A program made the position numbers and the translations under genes. A model generated the notes under the pieces. That model had not been told where the DNA came from and searched no databases. It saw nothing but the letters and a program-made list of their open reading frames with translations. DNA of 64,000 nt from Polluticaenibacter yanchengensis. Lineage in GTDB: Bacteria; Bacteroidota; Bacteroidia; Chitinophagales; Chitinophagaceae. Positions 53,301 to 62,471 of this stretch are shown piece by piece (the stretch's first letter is position 1; each line of letters opens with the position of its first letter). The stretch is taken from NCBI GenBank assembly GCA_027854065.1, contig JAQGEF010000014.1, positions 62,001-126,000 on the forward strand. Reading direction: 5' to 3'.

Positions 53301-55168
53301 AAAGGGTCCGTACAATCAACACTATCCTTAAACAAAGCCACCGGCGGTTTAATATAAACAAAACGCTCTTTTGTAATGGAATCCATACAGCCATTATTCC
53401 ATACAATCAATTTCACGTCAAAAAAACCCGTGTCCACATAGCGATAATTAGGATTTTGTGCTGTAGAAGTACCACCATCCCCAAAGTCCCAGAACCATTG
53501 ATCACCAATATCTGACAAATCTGTAAACCTTATTGGCGTTTCTGCGCACACATTATCCTTATCTACTGAAAAATTAATTTTAGGTTTTTGCCCCAACCTG
53601 ATTAATGACGCTAAGGTATCCGTACAGCCGGTTTCCGAAGTAACAATAAGTTTCACCTCATAGTCCCCCGGCTGACTGATTTTATAAGGCCAGGTAGCAC
53701 CCGATGAGACATCCCCCGTACTGAGTGACCATTCATATTTAGTAATAGGCTCTCCGGAAATAATTCTTGGAGTAAAATTAAAATCGACAGGGGAACAACC
53801 GCTGAATGGCAAACCGCTGATTTCCGCTATTTCCGGGTTTCCCACTACAATTGCGCCGCTCTTAACCAGCGTATCCGTACAACCATTGCTGTTTCGTACA
53901 ATTAGTTTTACAGAATACCTGCCCTCCTGTGTATAGGTCACTGTAGGATTATCCAGCGTTGACGTCTGTCCATTCCCAAAGTCCCACAGTACAACCGTAC
54001 CCGATGTTGTTTCATTCTTAAAGTTCACCTGTACCGGCGCCTTACATGCCCCACCCCTGTCTGTACTGAATGAGGGTGTCGATTTTGGGATAACAGTTAT
54101 CTGCTTGGTCACTGTCGCTTCACACGCACCAAAATAGGAGGTTAAAGTCACATCGAATGTGCCCGGTGTTAAAAATGCCGTACTTGGATTAATAGTTACA
54201 GACTGCCGGCCATTGCCAAAATCCCATAAAACACGGGACAATAAATTAGAAGGAGTAGAAGTATTATTAAATATGACAGACTTATCCTGGCAGACAACCG
54301 CATCCGCAACATTAAAATCAGCTTTAAAACTGGCAACATTTATGGTTTTACTTAATGCCTTTGTATCAACACAACCGTTCTTATTTTTTATTTGCAATGT
54401 AGGTGTAAACGCCCCCGCAGTAGTGTACGTATAAGTTGGATTCTTTTCTGTGGACGTAACCCCGTTTCCGAAATTCCATAAATATTCCGTAATATCAGCC
54501 CCATAAGTATCTCCCTTAAATGTAGCCGTAAAAGGTAATGTACAGGATTCACTGACATTAACTGACGGATATGCCCTTATTGAATCAAAAACAGTAATAT
54601 AATTGTTGATGGTTTTCGAATTCGTACACCCGTTTGCGGTCGTAGCAATCAGGGTAATGCCAAAGACCCCCGCCTTATTATAAATATGTGTTGGACTTTT
54701 GGTAGTAGATAATACCCCATCCCCGAAATCCCAGGAATAAGTAATTGCACCCGCAGACTGGTTCGTCGTATTATTGGTAAACACAACAACGTCCGGCATA
54801 CATAAAGTCGTTTTGTTTGCTACAAAATCAACCTCCGGTTTAGAGTATATTTTTAACAGGTCCCGTTTGGTGGCCACCACCGTATCCTTCCCGTTAATGA
54901 CTTTTAAAGTAATGGTATAAGTACCCGCATTAAAATAAAGCGTACTTGCATCCATATTTGGGCTGGTAACACCATTGCCCAAATCCCATAAGTATTTAGT
55001 ATTAGAGTTGACACCGGTCGATTTGTTCGTAAATACAATTCTTATCGGAGCACATCCTTCAACCTTATCAACCTCAAAATCTGCTACCTGTGCCCTTAGT
55101 GTTGTAAAAACAAAACTCAGGAATGTTAACAATAATAATGATTTATTATAATTTCGATTTTTCAACAC
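50339..55168 (-). CDS. PKD-repeat T9SS type B surface protein (SprB-like)
   Basis: 1609 residues. Signal peptide to TTLRAQ. At least twelve PKD-like domains follow, marked by YLWDLGNGVTS, YSWDFGDGVLS, VLWDFGNGQTS, WFWDFGDGGTS, FEWDFANGNTS and RRWDFGDGTF. The end is the gliding C-terminal domain (VPNTFSPNGDGQNDYF, VFSRWGEVVFE, TLKGNVTLIQ), the type B export signal. No ATG fits; the start is GTG at 55168 (or TTG at 55165). It is probably a surface adhesin in gliding or attachment, with the PorP/SprF gene right downstream. Confidence 0.92.
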   Translation of the reverse strand: MLKNRNYNKSLLLLTFLSFVFTTLRAQVADFEVDKVEGCAPIRIVFTNKSTGVNSNTKYLWDLGNGVTSPNMDASTLYFNAGTYTITLKVINGKDTVVATKRDLLKIYSKPEVDFVANKTTLCMPDVVVFTNNTTNQSAGAITYSWDFGDGVLSTTKSPTHIYNKAGVFGITLIATTANGCTNSKTINNYITVFDSIRAYPSVNVSESCTLPFTATFKGDTYGADITEYLWNFGNGVTSTEKNPTYTYTTAGAFTPTLQIKNKNGCVDTKALSKTINVASFKADFNVADAVVCQDKSVIFNNTSTPSNLLSRVLWDFGNGRQSVTINPSTAFLTPGTFDVTLTSYFGACEATVTKQITVIPKSTPSFSTDRGGACKAPVQVNFKNETTSGTVVLWDFGNGQTSTLDNPTVTYTQEGRYSVKLIVRNSNGCTDTLVKSGAIVVGNPEIAEISGLPFSGCSPVDFNFTPRIISGEPITKYEWSLSTGDVSSGATWPYKISQPGDYEVKLIVTSETGCTDTLASLIRLGQKPKINFSVDKDNVCAETPIRFTDLSDIGDQWFWDFGDGGTSTAQNPNYRYVDTGFFDVKLIVWNNGCMDSITKERFVYIKPPVALFKDSVDCTDPFNYYFIDVSVGRPTVRKWYIDDVEISSDSIINYKFPAEGKYGLRLYVEQDECKDEIKRDINITNESIDFTAAFKGNCDTSFATFTVTGSTNALSKYKKFVWYIDQKKSDTITGTTYLDTLTTFGNKTIELHAIQSGGCVTIISKSVNIIKFGPIADFTTQDKQVCAGVPIEFKDITVVQNNQNVVKWTWNIEGRDITSTSQSLQYTFTNPGNKLIRLTVEDVLGCKNTITRSSFIKIYKPVANFETTDTLICIGARSIMKNLSTGEKMKFEWTTSNGLTSSDTNAAFIFPQSGYYDIRLKITDEIGCTSEMSRLKYIAVMNAKAQFDVSDKFSTCPPLQVNFTNKAEGGVIFEWDFANGNTSSLKNPFHTFTEAGIFKTRLVVIGNGGCTDTAYQEIVIQGPSGYLEYDPASVCPPVTLQLKAVAKNTSSYTWDFSDGTSNVTVVPTSTHTYDYPGKYVPKIILSDDLGCQIAISGKDTIRVLGAKTQIRQLEKSIFCDRGIVQFRDSTVSDDEITSRRWDFGDGTFVLNELNPVHEYQQPGIYYPKLTVRTKSNCEVLNTLPQPILVSESPNIEIVQVPPLCLPVNNLQLRLNHLNPDTTQVTFNWNFGSLASPSGNRVPPTFNIPTFNNYSIWASVIDNYGCVDTSRTQIIVNDTPHLVLPPDLMICNSSSYEIKAAGADRYQWRPAPGLNCNNCETVIVTPSQKTVYKVTGYNNAGCLSSDSIEVDLKYKGFLTPITGDTICVGEYVQFSTSGTEKYEWTPNLFMNNNTAANPRVQPKETTVYKVVGSDSMNCFRDSLYATVKVYPYPTVNIIDSLIELPTGTPIILKTDYSPDVIRWRWSPSFGLSCTTCPEPATTITRSVIYSLVVENQGGCQARDFVEIKPICNANNLFVPNTFSPNGDGQNDYFYPNGRGVTSIKNMKVFSRWGEVVFERSNFSMNNPGQGWDGTYKGKLMSPDVFVYLIEVICDNNVIVTLKGNVTLIQ

Positions 55169-55292
55169 GAATATTTTTAATTTATACCATATTCAATATT
55201 TTAAGGATAAGGAAAGTATAAAATTCATTAAAAATTGATAAGTCCATAAAAAACAAACCATTCAATTAGTCAATCGAAAATAATTTATTTCT

Positions 55293-56411
55293 ATGAATAT
55301 TAACAATTCTATTACAGACATAATTACAACCCTTGAAGCTTCTTTTCCTGTGAGTTATCAGGAAAGTTATGATAACTGTGGCTTAATAGTAGGAAACTAC
55401 AACAATAATTGTACTGGAATCCTTTGTGCACTGGATTGTACCGAAAAGGTGGTAGAAGAAGCCATCAACCTTAAATGCAATTTAATCATCACGCATCATC
55501 CGCTAATATTCAGTGGCATAAAAAAACTAAGTACAGATAATTATATCAACAGGACCATTGTACTTGCCATTAAAAACAATATTAACATTTATGCCATCCA
55601 TACTAATCTTGATAATTTCATTAACGGCGTAAATTCATACATATTCAGGCAATTAAGAACAGTTAACAAAACGTTAAATATACTCAAACCAAAATCAGGC
55701 TTATTATGTAAGCTGTACACATACGTTCCAAACACCCATTTAACCCTCGTAAGAGACGAATTATTTAAAAGCGGGGCCGGGCAAATTGGCAATTACAGTT
55801 CCTGTAGCTTTAATACAGAGGGTACAGGCACATTTAAACCGTTGCAAGATGCCAACCCGTTTATAGGTAACGCAGGTGGTGACATGGAAAATGTGAGTGA
55901 AACCAAACTGGAAGTCATTTTTCCCGTCCACAAGAAAAACGCCATTATTAAAAGCCTTAACCAGGCACATCCTTACGAATCCGTTGCATACGAGATCATT
56001 ACATTAGAAAATGAGAACCCGGAAATAGGAAGCGGTATGATCAGCCAACTGGAATCGCCCATAGAAGAAACCGATCTTCTTGCATTATTGAAAGCCACAT
56101 TCAACCTGCCGGTAATAAAACATACCGCATTATCAGGAAAACCCGTCAAAAAAATTGCCGTATGTGGCGGAGCAGGCAGCTTCTTAATAAAAGATGCCAT
56201 AGCCGCAAAAGCTGATGTTTTCATTACCAGCGACCTGAAATATCATGAATTTTTTGATGCCGACAACAAAATATTACTTATTGATATCGGGCATTGGGAA
56301 AGCGAACAGTTTACAATTAACTTAATTGTAGATTTTTTAAATAATAAATTCCCTAACTTTGCAACCTTTATTGCCGGGGAAAAAACAAACCCGGTAAACT
56401 ATTATATATAA
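55293..56411 (+). CDS. Nif3-like dinuclear metal-centre protein
   Basis: 372 residues. YDNCGLIVG near 27, LIITHHPLIFSGIKK (metal-binding histidines) near 66, THTNLDN-like IHTNLDNFINGVN near 105, and late HWESEQFTINL are family marks. An inserted PII-like domain of about 110 residues lies in the middle, as in the longer family members. It is proposed to act as a GTP cyclohydrolase-like or metal-dependent hydrolase; the role is not settled. It is paired with the zinc-ribbon gene 1 bp later, an arrangement I recall as conserved. Confidence 0.9.
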   Translation: MNINNSITDIITTLEASFPVSYQESYDNCGLIVGNYNNNCTGILCALDCTEKVVEEAINLKCNLIITHHPLIFSGIKKLSTDNYINRTIVLAIKNNINIYAIHTNLDNFINGVNSYIFRQLRTVNKTLNILKPKSGLLCKLYTYVPNTHLTLVRDELFKSGAGQIGNYSSCSFNTEGTGTFKPLQDANPFIGNAGGDMENVSETKLEVIFPVHKKNAIIKSLNQAHPYESVAYEIITLENENPEIGSGMISQLESPIEETDLLALLKATFNLPVIKHTALSGKPVKKIAVCGGAGSFLIKDAIAAKADVFITSDLKYHEFFDADNKILLIDIGHWESEQFTINLIVDFLNNKFPNFATFIAGEKTNPVNYYI

Positions 56412-56412
56412 T

Positions 56413-57168
56413 ATGGCAACTGTTAAAGATTTCTCTGTACAAGAAAAATTGATATCACTTATCACGCTTCAAAAGATAGATTCTAAATTAGATGAAATCA
56501 GAATTTTAAAAGGTGAACTTCCAATGGAAGTAGCCGATCTTGAAGATGAAGTTCATGGTTTACAAAACCGTCGTACACGCATAGAAGACGAGATAAACGG
56601 TATCAACGACTTTATCGAACAAAAGAAGCAGTCGATTGTAGAATCACAGGAACTTATTGCTAAATATGAAAAACAAAGCAATAATGTTAAAAACAGTCGT
56701 GAATATGAAGCTATTACAAAAGAGATCGAGATGCAGCATCTCGAAGTAAAATTAGCTGAAAAACATATTAAAGACGCCAACGAAGAATTACATGATAAAG
56801 CCAGGAAACTGGAAAACGCCAACAAAAATATTACTAATAAAGAAGCTATTTTAAACGAGAAAAAAGCAGAATTAGAAAAAATTATTGTTGATACGGAAAA
56901 AGAAGAAACACATTACAACCAGCTATCAACAGAAGCCCGTACCAATGTAGATGAGCGCTTATTAGCCTCTTATCAACGTATCAGGGATAATTACCGCAAC
57001 GGTTTAGCAGTAGTACCGGTAGAAAGAGATGCCTGTGGCGGTTGTTTCAATGCCGTTCCACCTCAGCGTCAGAGCGAGATTAAACAAAGCAAAAAAATTA
57101 TTGTTTGCGAAAACTGCGGTCGTATCCTGGTAGATTCAGACCTTAATGACAGTATCGAAGCCAAATAA
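56413..57168 (+). CDS. C4-type zinc-ribbon coiled-coil protein (CT398-like)
   Basis: 251 residues. About 15-190 is a long coiled coil rich in Glu/Lys (for example LEVKLAEKHIKDANEELHD). The C-terminus has a zinc ribbon with Cys pairs CGGC and CENC around PPQRQSEIKQSKKIIV. Relatives in Chlamydia and Helicobacter are linked to flagella or type III secretion, but in Bacteroidota the role is unknown. It starts 1 bp after the Nif3-like stop, so the two are co-translated. Confidence 0.9.
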   Translation: MATVKDFSVQEKLISLITLQKIDSKLDEIRILKGELPMEVADLEDEVHGLQNRRTRIEDEINGINDFIEQKKQSIVESQELIAKYEKQSNNVKNSREYEAITKEIEMQHLEVKLAEKHIKDANEELHDKARKLENANKNITNKEAILNEKKAELEKIIVDTEKEETHYNQLSTEARTNVDERLLASYQRIRDNYRNGLAVVPVERDACGGCFNAVPPQRQSEIKQSKKIIVCENCGRILVDSDLNDSIEAK

Positions 57169-57196
57169 TTCGTTAAATAAGACTTATTTTATACTT

Positions 57197-57226
57197 AAAA
57201 GCAGGAGCATTTCGGTTCCTGCTTTT
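57197..57226 (+). terminator. Intrinsic terminator after the zinc-ribbon gene
   Basis: AAAAGCAGGA (57197-57206) and TCCTGCTTTT (57217-57226) pair perfectly around a 10-nt loop and are followed by ATTTTTAT. Confidence 0.85.
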
Positions 57227-57240
57227 ATTTTTATACAGCC

Positions 57241-58722
57241 ATGTTCAGATTTTTGATCACTCTTACAGTCGCCTTATTCAGCACATTCAATACAAATGCG
57301 CAGAAAGCGTTTGCATTCAACAGCAATTGCGCCACAGCATACAACCATGTAATGAGCCTCAAACTAAATGAGGCAGAAAAAATCATCGAACAGGAACTCT
57401 TACAAAATCCCAATAACCTTGCAGCACATTTCATCAATAATTACATAGACTTTTTCATACTCTTTCTCACAGAAGATAATAACGAGTTTAACAACAGGAA
57501 GGCAAACAAAGACAAACGGTTAAAACTCATCAATGAAGCAGACGACAGTTCCCCGGTAAAAGGCTTCTCCAAAGCCGTCATAGAACTTCAGTGGGCAGTG
57601 GTCAATATGAAGTTTGGCAATAAATGGGCAGCAGGCTGGGGATTCCGGGATGCGTTCAAACTCGCCAACGAAAACGCAAAAAAATATCCCGCATTCTACC
57701 CCAACTACATGCTTCTCGGCCCAATGCAGATGATGGCAAGCACAGTACCTTCCGGCTATAAATGGCTCAGTAATATGATGGGCATCAAAGGCAACCTCAC
57801 TGTTGGTAAAAACAATATGAACGCCTTTCTCAATGCCAGGGATAACTGGAGCCAGTTCTTTATGAATGAAGGCATCTTCTACTATTGCTACATCATGCAC
57901 TATGTGCTCAACAAAGGCAGCGATGCGCTAGCCCTGATAAAATCCAAAAATCTCGATATTGTCAACAACCATTTGTTTGCATACATGACTGCCAATCTCT
58001 CATTAAACAACAAACAAAGCAAACAAGCCATCCAGATCATTCAGAACAAAAATCCAGGCAATCAATATTATGATACCCCCATCTGGGATTATCTGCTCGG
58101 GTTTGCCAAATTATACAACCTGCAACCCGATGCCAACATTTATTTCGAAAAATATTTAGCCGAGTTCAAAGGAAAGTTCTATGTAAAAGACACCTGGCTA
58201 AAGCTCGCCTACCACTACCAGGTCCATAACAATCCCGCCAGGTACGATTACGCCATCAGCCAGGTCATCGCCAAAGGATCAACCACAGCCGATGCAGATG
58301 ATAAAGCATACAAAGAAGCAAAAGCAGGTATAAAAGCCAATACCATATTACTCAAAGCAAGATTGCTCAACGATGGCGGCAACAATATTGAAGCCATCAA
58401 CCTCCTTGCCCAACATCCCGATGCCTATACAGATCCCGATGATCATTTAGAAATGCTCTACCGCTCCGGCCGCATTTACGAAGACATGGGGCGCAATACC
58501 GATGCCCTCCGTTTTTACCAGCACACCATCAACTTAGGCAGCAATAAAACACAGTATTTCGCCGCAAGGGCCGCATTACAGTCCGGCATTATCTACGAGA
58601 ACCAGAAGAATTATACCAAAGCCACAGAATATTTTAATATATGCCTCAAAATGGAAAACCACGATTACAAAAGCTCTTTAGACCAAAAAGCTAAAATGGG
58701 CCTGCAAAGAATAGGTAAATAA
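57241..58722 (+). CDS. Secreted tetratricopeptide-repeat protein
   Basis: 493 residues. Signal peptide to NTNAQ. Helical repeats of TPR type run through it, clearest at the end: DHLEMLYRSGRIYEDMGRNTDALRFY and AALQSGIIYENQKNYTKATEYF. The middle (about 60-330) has fewer clear repeats. It likely works as a periplasmic or outer-membrane scaffold; partners are unknown. It begins 14 bp after the terminator. It appears richer in C-ending codons (ATC, CTC, GCC) than the genes before it. Confidence 0.82.
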   Translation: MFRFLITLTVALFSTFNTNAQKAFAFNSNCATAYNHVMSLKLNEAEKIIEQELLQNPNNLAAHFINNYIDFFILFLTEDNNEFNNRKANKDKRLKLINEADDSSPVKGFSKAVIELQWAVVNMKFGNKWAAGWGFRDAFKLANENAKKYPAFYPNYMLLGPMQMMASTVPSGYKWLSNMMGIKGNLTVGKNNMNAFLNARDNWSQFFMNEGIFYYCYIMHYVLNKGSDALALIKSKNLDIVNNHLFAYMTANLSLNNKQSKQAIQIIQNKNPGNQYYDTPIWDYLLGFAKLYNLQPDANIYFEKYLAEFKGKFYVKDTWLKLAYHYQVHNNPARYDYAISQVIAKGSTTADADDKAYKEAKAGIKANTILLKARLLNDGGNNIEAINLLAQHPDAYTDPDDHLEMLYRSGRIYEDMGRNTDALRFYQHTINLGSNKTQYFAARAALQSGIIYENQKNYTKATEYFNICLKMENHDYKSSLDQKAKMGLQRIGK

Positions 58723-58783
58723 TAATCAACAATCCATTCTAAACACATTCTCCATCTACACAAATCCAGGTGTAGAAAATACA

Positions 58784-59110
58784 TTTTGGGGCTATCAGCC
58801 CCCTCACACCACCCATCATTCGTTCGGCGTACTTAGGGCTCGCTACGCTCGGTGCTCAGGCACCAGCCGCTAAGGCGGCTGCCCACGTATACCGCAGCCT
58901 TTGAATTTTTGTACAAAAATGAACAAAAGAATGTCCAATGCCCGGCGGCTGCCGGATATTTTGGGCAGCGAGGCACGAGCTGGCCACGTGCCGGAAATGA
59001 GATATTTGCATCTATTTTTAGTAAACCGGCATCGTATGAACGCACGTGGCGGCACCCCAAATTAGCCGGAACAAATGTTGAATAAATATCTACCGTTGAA
59101 AGCCCCAAAA
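58784..59110. repeat. Inverted pair of R repeats (copies 6a and 6b)
   Basis: The element is bounded by TTTTGGGGCT (58784-58793) and its exact complement AGCCCCAAAA (59101-59110). Copy 6a (to about 58905, plus) shares GGGCTCGCTACGCTCGGTGC and CCAGCCGCTAAGGCGGCTGC with copy 1. Copy 6b (about 58930-59110, minus) is more diverged but keeps CAACATTTGTTCCGGC and CAGCTCGTGCC. They meet at ATTTTTGTACAAAAAT (58905-58920), a 16-bp palindrome. The rest of the 58723-59190 gap holds only a weak hairpin (58755-58776). Confidence 0.75.
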
Positions 59111-59190
59111 TAAAAGAAAATAAGGAAACTCCATTTGCAAACGTTCAGAGCGGCAGAATCATCTTATTTTTAAGTACCAAATTTTATAAA

Positions 59191-60828
59191 ATGACACATT
59201 TTAAAAAACACTTTATACACTTGCTGGCAATGGTAGTGCTGGCAGGTTGTACGGAGCAGAACCCACAAAACCGAAGCTTAGACAATTTATTAGAAGCTAT
59301 TGATGGCAAAGGCTTTTCAGAATACATGTCAGTTTTAGCTTCTGACAGCCTGGAAGGCAGAAAACCTTTTACCAACGGGGAAATCAAAACGATTGACTAC
59401 CTTAAAAATGAATTCGGCAAGTTGGGCCTTGCACCCGGGAATGGAAAGAGCTATTTGCAGGAAGTACCGCTTGTGGATATTAAATCCCAACCGGCAGGCA
59501 ATCTTGTGTTTAAAGGCAAAGCCGGCAGTGTTTCTCTTAACTACCTGGAAGATTTTGTGGCAACATCGAAAAGAGCCGTAGCACAAACTGCGCTGGAAGC
59601 ATCGGATATGGTATTTGCAGGCTTCGGTATTGTAGCCCCTGAATACAACTGGAACGATTATAAAGACATTGATGTAAGGGGTAAAACTGTTCTGGTATTA
59701 GTGAATGACCCGGGATTTTATGACAGCAGTTTATTCAGGGGTAATAATATGACCTACTACGGCCGTTGGACATACAAGTTTGAAGAAGCTGCCAGGCAGG
59801 GTGCTGCTGGTGTGCTGATTATTCATGATACTAAACCTGCCAGTTATGGCTGGACTGTAATAAGAAGCAGTTGGTCTAAATCTAAACTATCGCTTCAAAC
59901 GGCAGACAATAATATGTCCAAGCCTGCTGTAGAAGGCTGGATCAGTCAGGCTTCCACTGAAAAGTTACTGGCTCTGGCAGGACTTGATAAAAGTATTTTC
60001 CATGATGCACTGAAACCGGGCTTTAAAGCTTTCCCTATTAATACGACCGCATCTGTCACCTTAAATAATACGATCAAAAAGTCTGTATCTAATAATGTGG
60101 TAGCAATGATACCTGGTAGCAAAAGGCCGGATGAATATATTATCTATACGGCCCACTGGGACCATTTTGGCATTGGCGAAAAAATTAACGGTGATTCTAT
60201 ATACAATGGGGCGGTAGATAATGCCAGCGGGACGGCTGCCTTACTGGAACTTGCAAAAGCGTTTATGAAATCCAAACCGGAGCGCTCAGTGGTATTCCTG
60301 GCAGTAACGGCTGAAGAGCAGGGACTACTTGGCTCCGAATATTATGCGACCAACCCGATATACCCACTATCAAAAACCGTGGCTGACATTAATATGGACG
60401 TGCTGCAGCCATTTGGCAGAATGAAAGATATTATTGTAGTGGGTAAAGGGCAATCTGAACTGGATGAATACATTGAGAACGCTGCCAAAAAGCAAAACCG
60501 CATTACCCGTGGTGAACCTGACCCTTCGGGCGGCTGGTACTTCCGTTCCGACCACTTCAACTTTGCTAAAGTTGGGATTCCTTCATTATATATTGGTAAT
60601 GGTACTATCTCTGTAGATAAAGGGGAAGAATGGGGTAACGCACAAAAGAAGGCCTACAATGATAAATTATACCACTCCCCTAAAGATGAATACGCTGCGA
60701 ATTGGGATATCAGCGGTATTATTGAAGATATCCGATTGCTGTTTGACGTTGGTTATACTTTGAGCAATGAGACCAGTTTTCCGAAATGGAAAGAGGGGTC
60801 TGAGTTTAAGATGAAGAGGAAGGAGTAA
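59191..60828 (+). CDS. M28-family metallopeptidase, lipoprotein
   Basis: 545 residues. Lipobox VVLAGC with Cys20. A protease-associated domain (about 115-290) interrupts the catalytic domain. Zinc ligands are visible: His in TAHWDHFG, Asp in VDNASGT, the Glu pair in AEEQGLLGSE, Asp in NMDVLQ, and a final His in YHSPKDE. It is expected to act as an aminopeptidase or carboxypeptidase on the envelope surface. It stands alone, converging on susD. Confidence 0.93.
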   Translation: MTHFKKHFIHLLAMVVLAGCTEQNPQNRSLDNLLEAIDGKGFSEYMSVLASDSLEGRKPFTNGEIKTIDYLKNEFGKLGLAPGNGKSYLQEVPLVDIKSQPAGNLVFKGKAGSVSLNYLEDFVATSKRAVAQTALEASDMVFAGFGIVAPEYNWNDYKDIDVRGKTVLVLVNDPGFYDSSLFRGNNMTYYGRWTYKFEEAARQGAAGVLIIHDTKPASYGWTVIRSSWSKSKLSLQTADNNMSKPAVEGWISQASTEKLLALAGLDKSIFHDALKPGFKAFPINTTASVTLNNTIKKSVSNNVVAMIPGSKRPDEYIIYTAHWDHFGIGEKINGDSIYNGAVDNASGTAALLELAKAFMKSKPERSVVFLAVTAEEQGLLGSEYYATNPIYPLSKTVADINMDVLQPFGRMKDIIVVGKGQSELDEYIENAAKKQNRITRGEPDPSGGWYFRSDHFNFAKVGIPSLYIGNGTISVDKGEEWGNAQKKAYNDKLYHSPKDEYAANWDISGIIEDIRLLFDVGYTLSNETSFPKWKEGSEFKMKRKE

Positions 60829-60869
60829 TCAATCAGCCGGTTTTATGCATGAATATCTATTTGAGACCA

Positions 60870-60905
60870 ACAAAAAAGGGACGTTATGTAACATCCCTTT
60901 TTTGT
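60870..60905. terminator. Two-way terminator between M28 and susD
   Basis: ACAAAAAAGGGACGTTA (60870-60886) and TAACATCCCTTTTTTGT (60889-60905) pair over 17 bp with one G-T pair. A/T runs on both sides suit both converging genes. Confidence 0.85.
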
Positions 60906-60929
60906 AGTATAGAAAAAAGACTTCTTTGA

Positions 60930-62459
60930 CTATTTGCTTAATGTATTAAAGTCTGTTTCTTTAGCAGGTACCACCCATGTCCATTTATTTTTTTGACTTG
61001 GCTGAATGGTTACAGCTAATGAACTAATGAAGTTACCGCCTTTGTCGAAAGCAAGTCTTTCAATTGGCTCATTCCAGCGTTTTTTATCGAACCAATCAAA
61101 TCCTTCTCCCCACAATTCAATGCCGCGATAAGTTTTGATTTCCTGTAATAAAGCTGCACCTGTTTTATTAACGGTATAGCTGGCATCTCTACCAGAAGTA
61201 CGGATTAATTGTAATAAAACATTCTGAACTTCTTCTGCAGGTTTGTTTTGCATGTGTTTAGCCTCTGCTTCTATCAGGTACATTTCTGAAGACCTGAAAT
61301 GATTCAAATGACCAACACCTGCCTGAGCAATATTGCTGATTTTAAAATTCATATAAGCATAAGCAGTAGCATTGCTCTGAAGTGCCGGGTAATCTGTTCT
61401 GGCTTTAGCAGTCAAAGCAGTTCCTGCTACACCTGTAGAAGCAGTGTAAGTATATCCTGCCGGATTCAGGAACATTCCTTTTCTGATATCTGTTGCAGGT
61501 ATTTTATCATACAATGTTTTAGAAATACACTTAGGATAAGTTCTTACTGCACTTGCTGTTGAGTTGTAAGCAATGTAGGCATGGTAAGAGTAGAAGTAAA
61601 GTGTTTCGTCTTCTGCACCATAGCTGCTCCATATCCATTCAGATGTAGGACGGTTGAAACCGCTTTTGTAATCTGTATTATTCATTAACGGATAACCTTC
61701 TCTTGCTTTTACAGCATAAGATTCAGCCAAGGCCCAATCCTGTTTTGTAATAGCAGCACGTGCATAAACCGCATAAGCTACATTAATATCCATGCTGTAA
61801 TTATTTGCACGTTTTAAACCAGATTCGCCATATAATTTAATGGCTAAATCCAGATCGTCATAAACCTGCTTATAAGTTTCAGCTAAAGTACTTAAAGCCA
61901 TATCTCCCGTAGAAAGATCTGTTCTAAGTAAAATACCTTTGCCGGCACCATTGTTAGAATCAGCCCATCTGTTGGCATACAACTGAGATAGCATAAAGAA
62001 GCAATAAGCTCTATAGGTTAACGCCTGTGCCTTAATAAACTTTTTCTCAGTATCCGGCCCTGTGGCAGCATCTATCCTGGCAATAACTGCATTGGCATTA
62101 CTAACGATCATGTAATAATAATACCAAGGGTAGTAATCATAAATAGAATTGAAACTTTCGTAAAATTCGCCATTGATGATATTTGACCAACCGGAAAGGT
62201 TTACAAAGAAGTTTTCTCCCGGATAGTTGCCATAATACATTTTAATAGTACCTTCTCCGTTAAAACCCTGAGAACCTAAATATTGCCTGGTCATTAACTT
62301 TGCCAGTCCGTTTATAACCATTTTAGCATTCGTAGTAGATTCGAACGCTGTTTCTGTTGAAGTTGAATTTGTTGGTTTTGTATCTAAATAATCCTTACTA
62401 CATGAAGATACCGTAAGAATTAAAGTGGATGCCAAAACTATATTTTTTAATAATTTCAT
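60930..62459 (-). CDS. SusD/RagB-family outer-membrane lipoprotein
   Basis: 509 residues. Lipobox TVSSC with Cys20, followed by KDYLDTKP, the usual SusD start. The helical TPR part (about 85-250) has AQALTYRAYCFFMLSQLYAN. The end is ELWGEGFDWFDKKRWNEP, a strong SusD mark. The protein caps a SusC channel and hands over a glycan or peptide. It begins 12 bp after the SusC gene. A Tyr-rich run near 110 (YDYYPWYYYYMI) is unusual. Confidence 0.95.
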   Translation of the reverse strand: MKLLKNIVLASTLILTVSSCSKDYLDTKPTNSTSTETAFESTTNAKMVINGLAKLMTRQYLGSQGFNGEGTIKMYYGNYPGENFFVNLSGWSNIINGEFYESFNSIYDYYPWYYYYMIVSNANAVIARIDAATGPDTEKKFIKAQALTYRAYCFFMLSQLYANRWADSNNGAGKGILLRTDLSTGDMALSTLAETYKQVYDDLDLAIKLYGESGLKRANNYSMDINVAYAVYARAAITKQDWALAESYAVKAREGYPLMNNTDYKSGFNRPTSEWIWSSYGAEDETLYFYSYHAYIAYNSTASAVRTYPKCISKTLYDKIPATDIRKGMFLNPAGYTYTASTGVAGTALTAKARTDYPALQSNATAYAYMNFKISNIAQAGVGHLNHFRSSEMYLIEAEAKHMQNKPAEEVQNVLLQLIRTSGRDASYTVNKTGAALLQEIKTYRGIELWGEGFDWFDKKRWNEPIERLAFDKGGNFISSLAVTIQPSQKNKWTWVVPAKETDFNTLSK

Positions 62460-62471
62460 TTGATTTATTTT

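Noticed and set aside
58833..59108. Frames of 60-91 codons on both strands over the R pair
   Set aside because: They appear on both strands of the same inverted repeat and have no gene features.
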